From assembly GCA_016718875.1 (NCBI GenBank), contig JADKBL010000019.1, positions 14,423 to 78,422 on the forward strand: DNA of 64,000 bases. The letters run 5' to 3'. The notes under the pieces were generated by a model. The model had not been told where the DNA came from. It saw nothing but the letters and a program-made list of their open reading frames with translations, and made no database searches. How positions within the stretch are numbered: position 1 is the first letter of the stretch; each line of letters opens with the position of its first letter. Source of the stretch: Bacteroidota bacterium. GTDB taxonomy: Bacteria; Bacteroidota; Bacteroidia; Bacteroidales; VadinHA17. Of the stretch, positions 45,789-55,249 are shown in pieces. A program made the position numbers and the translations under genes.

Positions 45789-47567
45789 TCAGTTTATTTT
45801 TACATAAACCTGTTCCAGCAGTTTCCGGTATTTCTCACTGATGTACCGGCGTCTGAGTTTCAGGGTGGGAGAGAGCTCTCCTGAAGCAGGACTCCATTCA
45901 TCAGGTACCAGGCGGAACCGGTTTATTCTTTCCGGAGGACTAAGCTTCTTATTGTACTTCTCGATTTCAGAACTGAAGAATGATTGTATTTCCGGATTCC
46001 TGATAAGCTCTTCTGCATCGGAGAATCCTATTTTTCCTGATGATTTCAGTTCTTCAAAGTATTTAAAGTTGGGTGATATAAGTGCACTTGCAAATTTTTC
46101 ATGCTCTCCGACGACCATAATCTGGTCAATTATGTTTGATTCCCTGAAGATATTTTCAATCAGCTGGGGTGCAATATACTTCCCGTTTGAAAGCTTGAAG
46201 ATCTCCTTTTTCCTGTCGGTTACCATAAGGAATTTTCCCTCTTCAAGATAACCAATATCACCGGTATGAAACCAACCGTCACTGTCAAAGACTGAAGCTG
46301 TAAGTTCAGGGTCATTGTGATATCCAAGCATTACATCGGGACCCTTGCAAAGAATCTCTCCGTCATCAGCTATCTTAACCTCAACACCTTCAATTACATA
46401 TCCTACTGAACCAAGTTTAGCACCTCCCTTGAAAGTCCTGTTGATTGTGATAACAGGAGAAGTTTCCGTGAGGCCGTACATATTTATAATTTTTATCCCT
46501 GCTGCCCAGAAAATTTTTTCAAGCCTGGGAGGCAGGCTGGCCCCTCCGCATCCTACTATTCTTACATTTCCTCCCAGTGCGGCCCTCCATTTGCTGAAGA
46601 TCAGTTTGTCGGCCAGTTTTAATCTGCTTTCATAAAACCATCCGTTTTCCCCGAAAGGTTTATATTTTAATCCGAGTTTAACGGCCCAAAAGAAAATCAT
46701 TTTTTTGATTCCTTTAAGTTTTTTACCTTTTGATATTATTACATCATAGAATTTTTCCAGTACTCTCGGAACAGCATCAAATCCGTCAGGTTTGATTTCC
46801 TGCATATTGGCGGCAATGCTACTCATGCTTTCAGCATAGTAAATACTTGCACCACTGTACTGTGTCTGGTAATTTCCCATTCTGCCGCCTACATGACAAA
46901 GCGGAAGTATGCTGAGGTATTTATCAGTTGGCTTCAGATTGAATACTGAGGCTGCAGATACAAAATTTGATACAAGGTTCCTGTGCGAAAGCATAACACC
47001 TTTTGGTCTGCCGGTTGTCCCGGAAGTGTAAATGAGTGTGGCAAAGCTGTTTTCTCCAATGGATGCTTTAATGTCTTCGATCTCTTTAAGAGTTTCGGCA
47101 TCTGCCGACGTACCCATATCCAGGATCTCCGACCAGTTTTTTACTGCTGCAACACTATCAAAAGTGTACACCTGTGAAGAATATCCTTCAAGATCAATTG
47201 CCTGTCGGAAGCTTTTATAATGCTTTGAATCAGAAATAAGTATCATTTTAGCCCCTGAATCCCTGATTATATGCTGATATTCCGAGGTGCTGAGTGATGC
47301 AAAAACAGGGACATGCACAACACCGATCATTGCCATACCCAGATCGGCAAAGTTCCATTCAGGCCGGTTTGACGAGACTGTGATTACCTTGTCACCCTTT
47401 CTGAATCCCATCCTGTAAAGCCCCCTGCAGAAGTTATTGGAATAAGTTATATACTCCTCTGAACTGTACTTTTTCCATTTGCCCTCATGTTTGAAACAGA
47501 GAGCATCTTCTTTCTTAAATTTCTCCGCATATCTGCTGAGCAGGTCAAAATTTCTCTGTATTTCCAT
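45789..47567 (-). CDS. Long-chain acyl-CoA synthetase (AMP-dependent ligase, FadD-like)
   Basis: The frame is open upstream to 47942, but that part has no family resemblance. The ATG at 47567 gives M-E-I-Q-R-N-F-D-L-L and 592 residues. The P-loop-like AMP motif is Y-T-S-G-T-T-G-R-P-K-G near residue 180. Further adenylation motifs are Y-G-L-T-E-T-S-P, the W-F-H-T-G-D-I-G motif and D-R-K-K-E-I-F-K-L-S-N-G-K-Y. The enzyme activates fatty acids to acyl-CoA through acyl-adenylates, and the L-S-N-G-K-Y ending of the hinge is typical of long-chain members. It heads an operon with the GNAT-like and CrtISO-like genes and is divergent from cstA. Confidence 0.92.
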   Translation of the reverse strand: MEIQRNFDLLSRYAEKFKKEDALCFKHEGKWKKYSSEEYITYSNNFCRGLYRMGFRKGDKVITVSSNRPEWNFADLGMAMIGVVHVPVFASLSTSEYQHIIRDSGAKMILISDSKHYKSFRQAIDLEGYSSQVYTFDSVAAVKNWSEILDMGTSADAETLKEIEDIKASIGENSFATLIYTSGTTGRPKGVMLSHRNLVSNFVSAASVFNLKPTDKYLSILPLCHVGGRMGNYQTQYSGASIYYAESMSSIAANMQEIKPDGFDAVPRVLEKFYDVIISKGKKLKGIKKMIFFWAVKLGLKYKPFGENGWFYESRLKLADKLIFSKWRAALGGNVRIVGCGGASLPPRLEKIFWAAGIKIINMYGLTETSPVITINRTFKGGAKLGSVGYVIEGVEVKIADDGEILCKGPDVMLGYHNDPELTASVFDSDGWFHTGDIGYLEEGKFLMVTDRKKEIFKLSNGKYIAPQLIENIFRESNIIDQIMVVGEHEKFASALISPNFKYFEELKSSGKIGFSDAEELIRNPEIQSFFSSEIEKYNKKLSPPERINRFRLVPDEWSPASGELSPTLKLRRRYISEKYRKLLEQVYVKIN

Positions 47568-47705
47568 CTCATTCAGTTTTAACGGGTCTCTTATTATGCA
47601 ATTTACTAAATATCCTGATAGATTGTTTCTGAACAAGTAGTATGGATTGCACATGAAAGAAGAAATGATTATTTTTCCGCTGCAATTACCTGAAATTCCT
47701 GTGGA

Positions 47706-49571
47706 ATGAATGCGATGCCGTTTGTGATTGGTTCTGTGGCTCTGTTTGCACTTGCATACAGATTCTATTTCAGTTTTATTGCTGCAAAGGTAGCAGTGCG
47801 CAATGATCTGGCTACGACACCTGCTCACAGGCTTTATGATGGTCAGAATTATTATCCGATGAACAAATGGATACTGTTCGGACATCACTTCGCGGCTATT
47901 GCCGGAGCAGGACCTCTCGTTGGCCCGGTGCTGGCAGCTCAATTCGGATTTATGCCCGGGTTTTTATGGATGATAATCGGGGCTGTAATGGCTGGTGCAG
48001 TTCATGATTTTGTGATTCTTACAGCTTCCGTGCAGCATGATGGAAAATCACTTGCCGAAATTGCCAGAACTGAAATAAATAAATCGGCAGGCATTACAAC
48101 TTCTGTTGCAATCATAATCATAATTATTGTTGCAATGGCTGGTCTCGGACTTGTTGTCGTCAATGCTCTGGCTGAGAGTTCATGGGGGACATTTACAATT
48201 GCAATGACTATTCCCATTGCCCTTTTGATGGGCGTCTGGATGTTTAAGATAAGGAAAGGCAAAACACTTGAAGGAACAATTGTTGGTGTAATACTTCTAA
48301 TTCTGGCTGTTGTGCTGGGCAGGTATATTCCACAGTCGCAATATGCTTCATGGTTTACTTTCGATCATAAGACACTTACCATCCTGCTGGCAGTTTATGG
48401 TTTTTTTGCATCGGTATTGCCTGTGTGGCTTCTTTTATCTCCGCGCGATTATCTCAGTTCCATTATGAAGATATCAGTCATTGGACTGCTTGCTGTAGGT
48501 CTTATTATTGTTGCCCCTGAGATTAAAATGCCGGCTTTTACCGAGTTTACTCACGGTGGAGGACCAATAATTCCCGGCAAGCTCTTTCCTTACCTTTTTA
48601 TTACGATAGCCTGCGGCGCCATTTCAGGATTCCACTCACTGGTGAGCTCCGGAACAACACCTAAAATGATAATGAAAGAGGCAGACATCAAGGTAATTGC
48701 TGTGGGATCCATGCTTGTTGAAGGAGCAGTAAGCATTATGGCCCTGATAGCAGCTACAAGCCTTCTGCCACTCGATTATTTCCAGATAAATGTACCTGTT
48801 GAAAAGTTTCAGGCACTGCTCCCAAAGCTTCATGCTATGGGTTTCACTGAGTCCAATCTTGATCAGCTTTCTGCAGCTGTGGGCGAAAAAATAGCAGGAA
48901 GGACGGGAGGTGCAGTATCACTTGGAGTTGGTATGGCATATATCTTTTCTTCAATACCGGGAATGAATCATTTAATGTCGTACTGGTATCATTTTGCGAT
49001 AATGTTTGAGGCCCTTTTTATCCTCACCACAATAGATGCCGGCACAAGGATAGGCAGGTTCCTGCTTCAGGAAGCACTGGGCAGAGTATACAAGCCGTTT
49101 CAGCGGACCGACTGGCTTCCGGGCAATCTTCTGGCAAGTGCTGTAGTTGTATTTGCCTGGGCATATTTTATTTATACAGGTTCGGTATCAACTATATGGC
49201 CGATGTTTGGTACAGCCAATCAGCTTCTTGCCACAATAGCACTTTCAATAGGAACATCCTTTATTATAAACCGCGGAAGAATAAGATACGCCTGGATCAC
49301 AATACTTCCAATGTTGTTTGTCGGGATAACAACAATAACAGCAGCCATTCTTAACATAAAGAATATTTATCTGCCACAGGCTTCAGATCCGTTAACTTCA
49401 GTCCCTGGACTTATAAACCTTGTACTAACTGTTGTAATTCTGATATGTGTTGTGATAATCTTTTACAATGCGGTTCCCGGATGGATCAGAGCATACAGGA
49501 AGGAAGTGCTGGCAGTTGATACAAAAATAAAATTGATAATTATAAAATCACTGAGCAGGTCTGGATCTTAA
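47706..49571 (+). CDS. cstA: Carbon starvation protein CstA family (peptide/pyruvate transporter)
   Basis: CstA-type proteins import peptides or pyruvate under carbon limitation. The 621-residue protein has about sixteen membrane segments. Near the start is the conserved [15 protein letters not shown] (about 60-74). [16 protein letters not shown] follows near residues 101-116, and [11 protein letters not shown] near 310. The intergenic space to the divergent acyl-CoA synthetase is 138 nt. A strong hairpin terminator follows about 100 nt after the stop. Confidence 0.93.
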   Translation: MNAMPFVIGSVALFALAYRFYFSFIAAKVAVRNDLATTPAHRLYDGQNYYPMNKWILFGHHFAAIAGAGPLVGPVLAAQFGFMPGFLWMIIGAVMAGAVHDFVILTASVQHDGKSLAEIARTEINKSAGITTSVAIIIIIIVAMAGLGLVVVNALAESSWGTFTIAMTIPIALLMGVWMFKIRKGKTLEGTIVGVILLILAVVLGRYIPQSQYASWFTFDHKTLTILLAVYGFFASVLPVWLLLSPRDYLSSIMKISVIGLLAVGLIIVAPEIKMPAFTEFTHGGGPIIPGKLFPYLFITIACGAISGFHSLVSSGTTPKMIMKEADIKVIAVGSMLVEGAVSIMALIAATSLLPLDYFQINVPVEKFQALLPKLHAMGFTESNLDQLSAAVGEKIAGRTGGAVSLGVGMAYIFSSIPGMNHLMSYWYHFAIMFEALFILTTIDAGTRIGRFLLQEALGRVYKPFQRTDWLPGNLLASAVVVFAWAYFIYTGSVSTIWPMFGTANQLLATIALSIGTSFIINRGRIRYAWITILPMLFVGITTITAAILNIKNIYLPQASDPLTSVPGLINLVLTVVILICVVIIFYNAVPGWIRAYRKEVLAVDTKIKLIIIKSLSRSGS

Positions 49572-49660
49572 GGCCATAGGCCTGAAATTGAGGGGGGGCC
49601 CGGGGCGGCCGCCTACGGGCGGTGCCGCAATATATCAGCCTCTACGAGGCTTAACTCTTT
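49572..49660. other. GC-rich intergenic stretch after cstA
   Basis: A G7 run leads into CCCGGGGCGGCCGCC and then GGGCGGTGCCGC, much richer in GC than the surroundings. A small hairpin GCCTC-TAC-GAGGC lies at 49638-49650. No ORF or family was recognised. The G-run and composition differ from the rest of the window. Confidence 0.4.
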
Positions 49661-49675
49661 CCAGAAATGAAAAAA

Positions 49676-49706
49676 GCTCCCTGAAATCAATCAGGGAGCC
49701 TTTTTG
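49676..49706. terminator. Rho-independent terminator after cstA
   Basis: GCTCCCTGA (49676-49684) and TCAGGGAGC (49691-49699) form a perfect 9-bp stem around the loop AATCAA, followed by C and five T. Six A precede the stem, so it could also work for the convergent GH18 gene on the other strand. Confidence 0.85.
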
Positions 49707-49810
49707 AGTACATAATTTTTTAATTTCTATATTTCGACCTAAAGAGCACATTGTCAATCTAATAATTTGAGGTATGTTGTGCTCAATATATCAAAGATAC
49801 AAACTGATAA

Positions 49811-50948
49811 TCATTTTTTCTTTGGATTAGCATCATCCTTATCATCCATATTGGCAACATATCCATCAGGAGCAGTACATGCCTGAAATGGTTTTGCCAT
49901 ATTCCCGAACCCGTCTCCATCCTCGTCCCTGAAAAAGGCTGTAACGGCACAATCGCCGGCTTTAATAGTCTGGTCCATAGCTCTGAGTAACGACAGGTCT
50001 CCTTTTGTGTCACAGGGAATCTCCCAGATCATAACTCCGCCAAGTGTTTTCTTGGCAAGCTCCACCTTTTTCACAATGATCGGGATACCATTGTAATAAC
50101 GCATGCCAACAGAATCAACATAGGCAAGCGAAACATCATCCTTAATTACTTCACTGTAGTCGATGTACCTGGCAGGAGGAGTAAAATCAAATCCGTAAAA
50201 AGGAACTCCCAGCGTAATCTTTTTTGGAGGGATCTTCAGATCGACAGTCCAGTATTTAATTGATTCCTCAGCAAATGACCAGGGTGAATGCGGACCGATA
50301 ATATTAGGTCTCCATACGCCGGTTTTGTCATAGACCATTACATTTATAAAATCGTATGCTTCAAGAGCTTCCTGGTGAACATTAGGATGAAAGCGGGTAG
50401 CCCCTAATGCTGCGGTAATGCCTTTCCCCTTTGAGTGGAGAGCTTCTCTGAGTTCAACAACAAAGGGATTGTAATTTACTCCTGTATAGGGGAGAAGATT
50501 TCCTTCAATGTCCACATCAACACCATCCAGATTATTTTCTTCCACATATTTGAGGATTTTTCCTATAAATTTTGTCCTGTTTTCAGGTAATAGCTGGGTT
50601 TTCCAGATCACAGTATCAGGTCTTCCTCCTCCGGCAAGTGATATGAAAACTTTAAGACCGGCATCATGTCCTTTTTTGATCACAGGTTTAACATCAAATC
50701 CTCCGTCAAAAACAAGGATGCCATCCTTGTCAGGATTTGCAAATGCAAGGTTGAGGTAAGTCAGCTTTTCAATTTCAAGTTCATCAATTTTATCAAAGCT
50801 CCAGCCTGATATGTATCCCACAACTTTAAAGGTTGTGTCAGGTTTATATATAAATCGGGCCCCCATTTATTTCGCCCTTATTGCAGGCTGTACAAAATAC
50901 CAGAGTAATTGAAACTGCCAGTAATGATTTAAAAATCAGGTTTTTCAT
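49811..50948 (-). CDS. GH18 chitinase-like lipoprotein with C-terminal calcium-binding-like repeat; N-terminal frameshift
   Basis: The main frame runs from an ATG at 50866 and has 351 residues. A lipoprotein signal (M-K-N-L-I-F-K-S-L-L-A, lipobox V-F-C-T-A-C region) lies directly upstream in another frame from ATG 50948. Removing one base from the C5 run at 50860-50864 joins both into about 378 residues, so the true start is probably 50948. The GH18 catalytic motif is D-G-V-D-V-D-I-E with Glu121 of the main frame. S-L-A-G-G-G is the usual second GH18 motif. The C-terminal segment D-E-D-G-D-G-F-G-N ... A-C-T-A-P-D-G-Y-V-A resembles thrombospondin-type or MopE-like metal-binding repeats. The substrate may be chitin or another GlcNAc polymer. 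Confidence 0.82.
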
Positions 50949-51153
50949 GATTCAGGTTTATTTGATTTAATAAAATTGAAGTTTATGGTTATAACCAAAG
51001 ATACAAAATGATGAATTAAATATTGGAACGTACTGAACTTTATTGAACCAATAATGTTTCTATTGTGAAATAATTAACAGAGAAAAATAATAAATGAAGA
51101 TATTGCTTCATGTTTAAGAAGCATGGCTTAACTTTATATTCAAATATCTTTTT

Positions 51154-52428
51154 ATGCTTAATATTCCAGATAGCGGAAGAAAAAGGGTCGTGATTGCCGG
51201 TTGTGGATTTGCAGGACTTACAGTTGCAAAGAAACTTAAAAACTCCGGGTACCAGGTTGTAATAATCGACAAGCATAATTATCATCAGTTTCCACCCCTG
51301 TTCTATCAGGTGGCTTCAGCGGGACTCGATGCAAGTTCAATTCTCTTTCCCCTTAGAAAAATATTTCAGGACCATAATGATTATCACATCAGGAAAGCTG
51401 AAGTAAGATCTATCGACACTGAAGGAAAAAAACTTGTAACATCCGGAGGAACAATACGATATGATTACCTTGTGCTGGCGCATGGTGCTACAAATTCATT
51501 TTTTGGCTCAGCTCAGATGCAGCAGCATTCAAAGGCAATGAAGACTATTGCCGAGGTCATAGACCTCAGGAATAATCTGCTAATGAATTTTGAGAATGCG
51601 CTTACTGTAAGTGATGATGCTGAGAGAGAAAAATTCCTGAATATAGTTATCATTGGCGGAGGCCCATCGGGTGTGGAGATTGCCGGTGCCCTAGCTGAGA
51701 TGAATAAGCATATTATTCCAAAGGATTATCCTGAGCTGAAGACAAACGGACCGAAAATCTTTCTGATTGAGGCTGCTGACAGAATTCTTAATATGATGTC
51801 TCCTAAATCTTCGCAGAAGGCCCGTGAATTTCTGGAAAAGTCAGGTGTAAGTGTTCTGGTTGGAACCAGGGCAACCGGCTGTGATGAAAATACTGTTTTC
51901 ATACAACCCGGGAACAGTATAAAAACCAATATGATAATCTGGACCGCCGGAATTAAAGGTAATGTAATAGACGGGCTTGGTAATGAGGTGTATACAAAAA
52001 GCGGAAGGATTATTGTTGACAGATATAACAGGGTAAGCGGTTCTGGCGATATTTATGCAATAGGTGACATCTGCTTTATGACTGAGGAAAAATATCCAAA
52101 GGGGCATCCGCAGGTTGCACAGGTGGCCATACAGCAGGCAAATATTCTTGCACGTAATCTTAAATCAAAGCTAAAAGGTAAACCTGAGAAAGAGTTTCAT
52201 TATACTGACCTTGGTTCAATGGCAACAATTGGAAGACATCTTGCAGTTGTAGAGCTTCCTTTTGTGCACTTTCAGGGAATTTTCGGGTGGTATGTCTGGA
52301 TGTTTATACATCTGATGGGCATTGTTGGAGTGAGGAACAAATTAATCATTTTTGTTAACTGGGCATGGAAGTATATAACTTATGACCAGTCGACCCGGCT
52401 AATTCTCAGGCCTAAAGGGTATTCCTAG
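51154..52428 (+). CDS. ndh: NAD(P)/FAD-dependent oxidoreductase, type II NADH dehydrogenase-like
   Basis: NDH-2 passes electrons from NADH to quinone without pumping protons. The 424-residue protein has an FAD-binding start R-V-V-I-A-G-C-G-F-A-G-L near residues 11-22. The NADH-binding I-I-G-G-G-P-S-G-V-E-I-A-G lies near 166-178, and the second FAD motif G-D-I-Y-A-I-G-D-I is near 302-310. The C-terminal helix (F-V-H-F-Q-G-I-F-G-W-Y-V-W-M) is typical of quinone-linked members. It could feed the cytochrome bd oxidase encoded at 10.2 kb. Confidence 0.9.
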   Translation: MLNIPDSGRKRVVIAGCGFAGLTVAKKLKNSGYQVVIIDKHNYHQFPPLFYQVASAGLDASSILFPLRKIFQDHNDYHIRKAEVRSIDTEGKKLVTSGGTIRYDYLVLAHGATNSFFGSAQMQQHSKAMKTIAEVIDLRNNLLMNFENALTVSDDAEREKFLNIVIIGGGPSGVEIAGALAEMNKHIIPKDYPELKTNGPKIFLIEAADRILNMMSPKSSQKAREFLEKSGVSVLVGTRATGCDENTVFIQPGNSIKTNMIIWTAGIKGNVIDGLGNEVYTKSGRIIVDRYNRVSGSGDIYAIGDICFMTEEKYPKGHPQVAQVAIQQANILARNLKSKLKGKPEKEFHYTDLGSMATIGRHLAVVELPFVHFQGIFGWYVWMFIHLMGIVGVRNKLIIFVNWAWKYITYDQSTRLILRPKGYS

Positions 52429-52523
52429 ATGGACCATGGAGGCTTTGTTGTCAATCACATATAAAAAGCTTATTATTGCAACCAGACGGCATTCAGGCTA
52501 AAACTTTGTAAATTATTGATAAT

Positions 52524-53141
52524 ATGATGGATCTCTTTCAATCACTGTTTGAATGGTATATGGCCAATCTGAATTATTTTACAGTTGCATTGCTTATGGC
52601 GATTGAGAGCACCTTTATTCCATTGCCGTCGGAGGTTGTTGTCCCTTTTGCAGCCTACAAGGCAGCTCAGGGTGACCTGAATGTTTTCCTTGTAGTACTT
52701 TTTGGCACAATAGGCGCTTTGAGTGGCTCCCTGATAAACTATTCACTTGCCTATTATTTAGGCAGACCAATTGTCCATAAATTTGCTGCATCGAAGGTTG
52801 GCAAGTTATTTCTGTTGTCGGAAGAGAAGGTAATTCATGTAGAAGAGTATTTTGTAAAAAATGGCAGATCTTCAACTTTTATAGGCCGTCTTGTTCCCGG
52901 TGTACGTCACCTGATTTCAATACCTGCCGGTCTTGCCAAAATGAGCCTGCGCGACTTCATTTTATTCACATTTATTGGAGCCGGGTTATGGAATATATGT
53001 CTTGCTGTAATAGGTTATTATCTTTATGAGATAAGGGAGGAGATCTATCCCTACCTGGGTTATATAATGCTTGCCCTCGGTATTGGTTTTACAGTATACC
53101 TGATTATCAAAGCAAGACAGAACAAGAGGAAAAAAATCTAA
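52524..53141 (+). CDS. DedA family membrane protein
   Basis: DedA proteins support lipid carrier recycling or scrambling and membrane potential homeostasis. The 205-residue protein has the E-S-T-F-I-P-L-P-S-E motif (about 27-36). The G-R-x-V-P-G-V-R-H motif follows near residues 117-125 (G-R-L-V-P-G-V-R-H-L-I-S-I-P-A-G), and there are four to five membrane segments. The C-terminus is basic. The start has two ATG in a row. The stop overlaps the end of the convergent ygiD by 4 nt. Confidence 0.93.
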   Translation: MMDLFQSLFEWYMANLNYFTVALLMAIESTFIPLPSEVVVPFAAYKAAQGDLNVFLVVLFGTIGALSGSLINYSLAYYLGRPIVHKFAASKVGKLFLLSEEKVIHVEEYFVKNGRSSTFIGRLVPGVRHLISIPAGLAKMSLRDFILFTFIGAGLWNICLAVIGYYLYEIREEIYPYLGYIMLALGIGFTVYLIIKARQNKRKKI

Positions 53142-53923
53142 TCAGAAATGAAGCTTCTCATAGACACACTTCCATTCTGGATTGATTCATGTACAAAAGA
53201 AATTTCTTCATCATCTGAAATCATACCAAGAGTGTAAAGCATTGGAAGATAATGTTCGGCCGTGGGGACAGATCTCATGGCATTTTTACCTAATCCGGTA
53301 TAATTGATCAGACTTTCAAACTCTTTGGCCTCCAATAGTTTTTTTACAACATTGTCAAAATCAACTGCCCATGGGTATGGATCAGCATTTTCGTTAAAGT
53401 CCACTTCATGAAGATTATGTACAATATTGCCGCTTCCTATAACAAGGATATTCATTTCGCGAAGTTTTGCCATCTTTTGTCCTGTTTCGAAATGGTACCG
53501 GGGTTCCCTGGCAATATCGAGGCTCAGTTCAAGGACAGGTATTTTCTGTTCGGGCCAGATATGTTTGAGAACTGCCCATGCAGCATGATCAATCCCTCTC
53601 TGACTATCAGGTACAATAAGGCCTGATCCTGCAGCCTCACAGATTTTTTCTGCAACTTCGGGTGACCCCGGAGCTTTGTAAACAAAATCATATAGAGCTT
53701 TCGGGAAGCCATAGAAATCATAGATCTGTTCAGGATCTGATCCGGCGGTTACCCTTGTCCCCCTGGTAAGCCAGTGTGCAGAAACAACCAGAATGGCTTC
53801 CGGGTCAGGAAGACGCTGTCTCAGCCTGACCATATCCGAAGAAAACTTGTTGTCAGCAATTATGTTCATAGGCGAACCATGGCCTATGAACATAACCGGA
53901 TATCTGGCAGGAATTGTACTCAT
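53138..53923 (-). CDS. ygiD: 4,5-DOPA-extradiol-dioxygenase family protein
   Basis: The 261-residue protein belongs to the LigB-like extradiol dioxygenase family of YgiD, which opens DOPA-type catechols using a metal ion. G-H-G-S-P-M-N (13-19) and V-V-S-A-H-W near residues 45-50 hold metal-ligand histidines. G-S-G-N-I-V-H-N-L near residue 166 is the next conserved part, and A-E-H-Y-L-P is near residue 229. The physiological substrate in bacteria is unclear. The gene follows a frameshifted cupin gene and a pirin gene on the same strand, a set often found together and linked to quercetin- or catechol-like compounds. Confidence 0.88.
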   Translation of the reverse strand: MSTIPARYPVMFIGHGSPMNIIADNKFSSDMVRLRQRLPDPEAILVVSAHWLTRGTRVTAGSDPEQIYDFYGFPKALYDFVYKAPGSPEVAEKICEAAGSGLIVPDSQRGIDHAAWAVLKHIWPEQKIPVLELSLDIAREPRYHFETGQKMAKLREMNILVIGSGNIVHNLHEVDFNENADPYPWAVDFDNVVKKLLEAKEFESLINYTGLGKNAMRSVPTAEHYLPMLYTLGMISDDEEISFVHESIQNGSVSMRSFISD

Positions 53924-53925
53924 TC

Positions 53926-54290
53926 TCAGTCTTCCTCTCTTTTTACTAATTCAGGAGAAAACGCAGGAAGGCAAACTGCGATATACTCTGCGCCTCCTTC
54001 AAAAGGGGTACTGTATCTTACCCACTCATTTTGGATGTCAGAATTCCCTGTCCTTCAGAGATAATGTAATCCTTTTCCTTTGTGGAGATCTTGAGTTTTC
54101 CCTTCAGTACAACTGTGTATTCATTGAATTCGGGAGACTGGGCAGGCTCAACCCAGCCCTCAGGACTTTTCATATGAGCAATGCTTACCTCTGAAGTATT
54201 ACTGTTCACATGTCCGAAATATTCTTCGATTATTTTGTTCTTAGTACCCGCAGCTTTAATAACTGAAGGTGATTTAACTACCTGAATCAT
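53926..54290 (-). CDS. Cupin domain-containing protein, interrupted by one frameshift
   Basis: The open frame from 54290 stops early at 54018 after 90 residues. The missing half lies directly downstream in another frame (N-E-W-V-R-Y-S-T-P-F-E-G-G-A-E-Y-I, then V-C-L-P-A-F-S-P-E-L-V). Adding one base to the T4 run at 54029-54032 joins the two into about 121 residues ending at a TGA at 53926-53928. The beta-strand pattern (Y-T-V-V-L-K-G-K-L-K-I) is that of a small cupin. It lies between pirin (upstream) and ygiD, whose ATG follows after 2 nt. Confidence 0.78.
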
Positions 54291-54307
54291 ATTATTATTT
54301 AATAAAA

Positions 54308-55192
54308 TTAATCATCAAGGTGTCCGAATTTACCGTTGTAGTAATCTTCATAAGCAGCCTGTATCTCCTGCTTTGTATTCATAACAAAAGGACCATGTGG
54401 TACTATTGGTTCGTTTAGAGGTTCCCCGCTCATTACAAGGATAATGCTGTTGGTGGCTGCTTCAATTTTTAATGAATCACCCTTATGTCCGAAATAAACA
54501 AACTGATTTTCAGTAACTTTTTTTGAATCATTTAGTTTCACTTCCCCTTCAATTATAAGGATCCCGGTATTCCATGATGAGGGAAAGGAAAAGTCTGCCG
54601 TTCCGTCTTTCAGTAACCTGACATTAAAAAGGTTAACCGGCGAAAATGTCATTGCAGGTCCCCTGATGCCTTTATATTCACCGGCAATTATATCAGCACT
54701 GCATTTATTCTCACTGTCAATGAATTTTCCCATTGTCTCATTTTCAATCGCCTGATACCTTGCCGGTGTCATTTTATCTTTTGCAGGCAGGTTAACCCAG
54801 AGCTGTACCATCTGGAAGAGTCCTCCCTGTCTGCTGAATTCCTTTTCGTGATATTCCTTGTGCAGAACTCCCCCGCCGGCAGTCATCCATTGTACGTCAC
54901 CTTCTCCGATTACACCGCTGTGGCCTGAGCTATCGTGATGAGCCACCCTGCCATGATAGGCAAGTGTCACAGTTTCAATTCCCCTGTGCGGGTGAACACC
55001 TACACCTCTCTGTTTTTCAGAAGGGGTAACATTCCATTTTGCACCATAATCCATCAGAAAGAAAGGGCTCATTCCCTGTAAACCTATCTGAGACTGTGAA
55101 GGGAAAAAATTGTGTACCCTGAATCCGTCACCTACCCAGTGGTATGCAGGTGGATCCATTACTGAGATAATATCTTTAAATACTTTTGTCAT
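54308..55192 (-). CDS. Pirin family protein
   Basis: Pirins are two-domain cupins with a metal site, some of which act as quercetin dioxygenases. The 294-residue protein has the metal ligands in G-V-H-P-H-R-G-I-E-T-V (about 64-74) and H-K-E-Y-H-E near residues 109-114, together with the conserved G-D-V-Q-W-M-T-A-G-G-G. The C-terminal pirin_C domain covers about 175-280. It heads the pirin-cupin-ygiD group. Confidence 0.93.
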   Translation of the reverse strand: MTKVFKDIISVMDPPAYHWVGDGFRVHNFFPSQSQIGLQGMSPFFLMDYGAKWNVTPSEKQRGVGVHPHRGIETVTLAYHGRVAHHDSSGHSGVIGEGDVQWMTAGGGVLHKEYHEKEFSRQGGLFQMVQLWVNLPAKDKMTPARYQAIENETMGKFIDSENKCSADIIAGEYKGIRGPAMTFSPVNLFNVRLLKDGTADFSFPSSWNTGILIIEGEVKLNDSKKVTENQFVYFGHKGDSLKIEAATNSIILVMSGEPLNEPIVPHGPFVMNTKQEIQAAYEDYYNGKFGHLDD

Positions 55193-55249
55193 AGTACTTT
55201 GTTAAACATTTTTATCTGTACAAAGTTCAATCCTCTCGCCTCACGCCTT

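Noticed and set aside
47568..47942. N-terminal extension of the acyl-CoA synthetase ORF by 125 residues
   Set aside because: The extension is Cys/His/Arg-rich without a hydrophobic signal or family similarity and overlaps the start of the divergent cstA gene. The ATG at 47567 fits the family.
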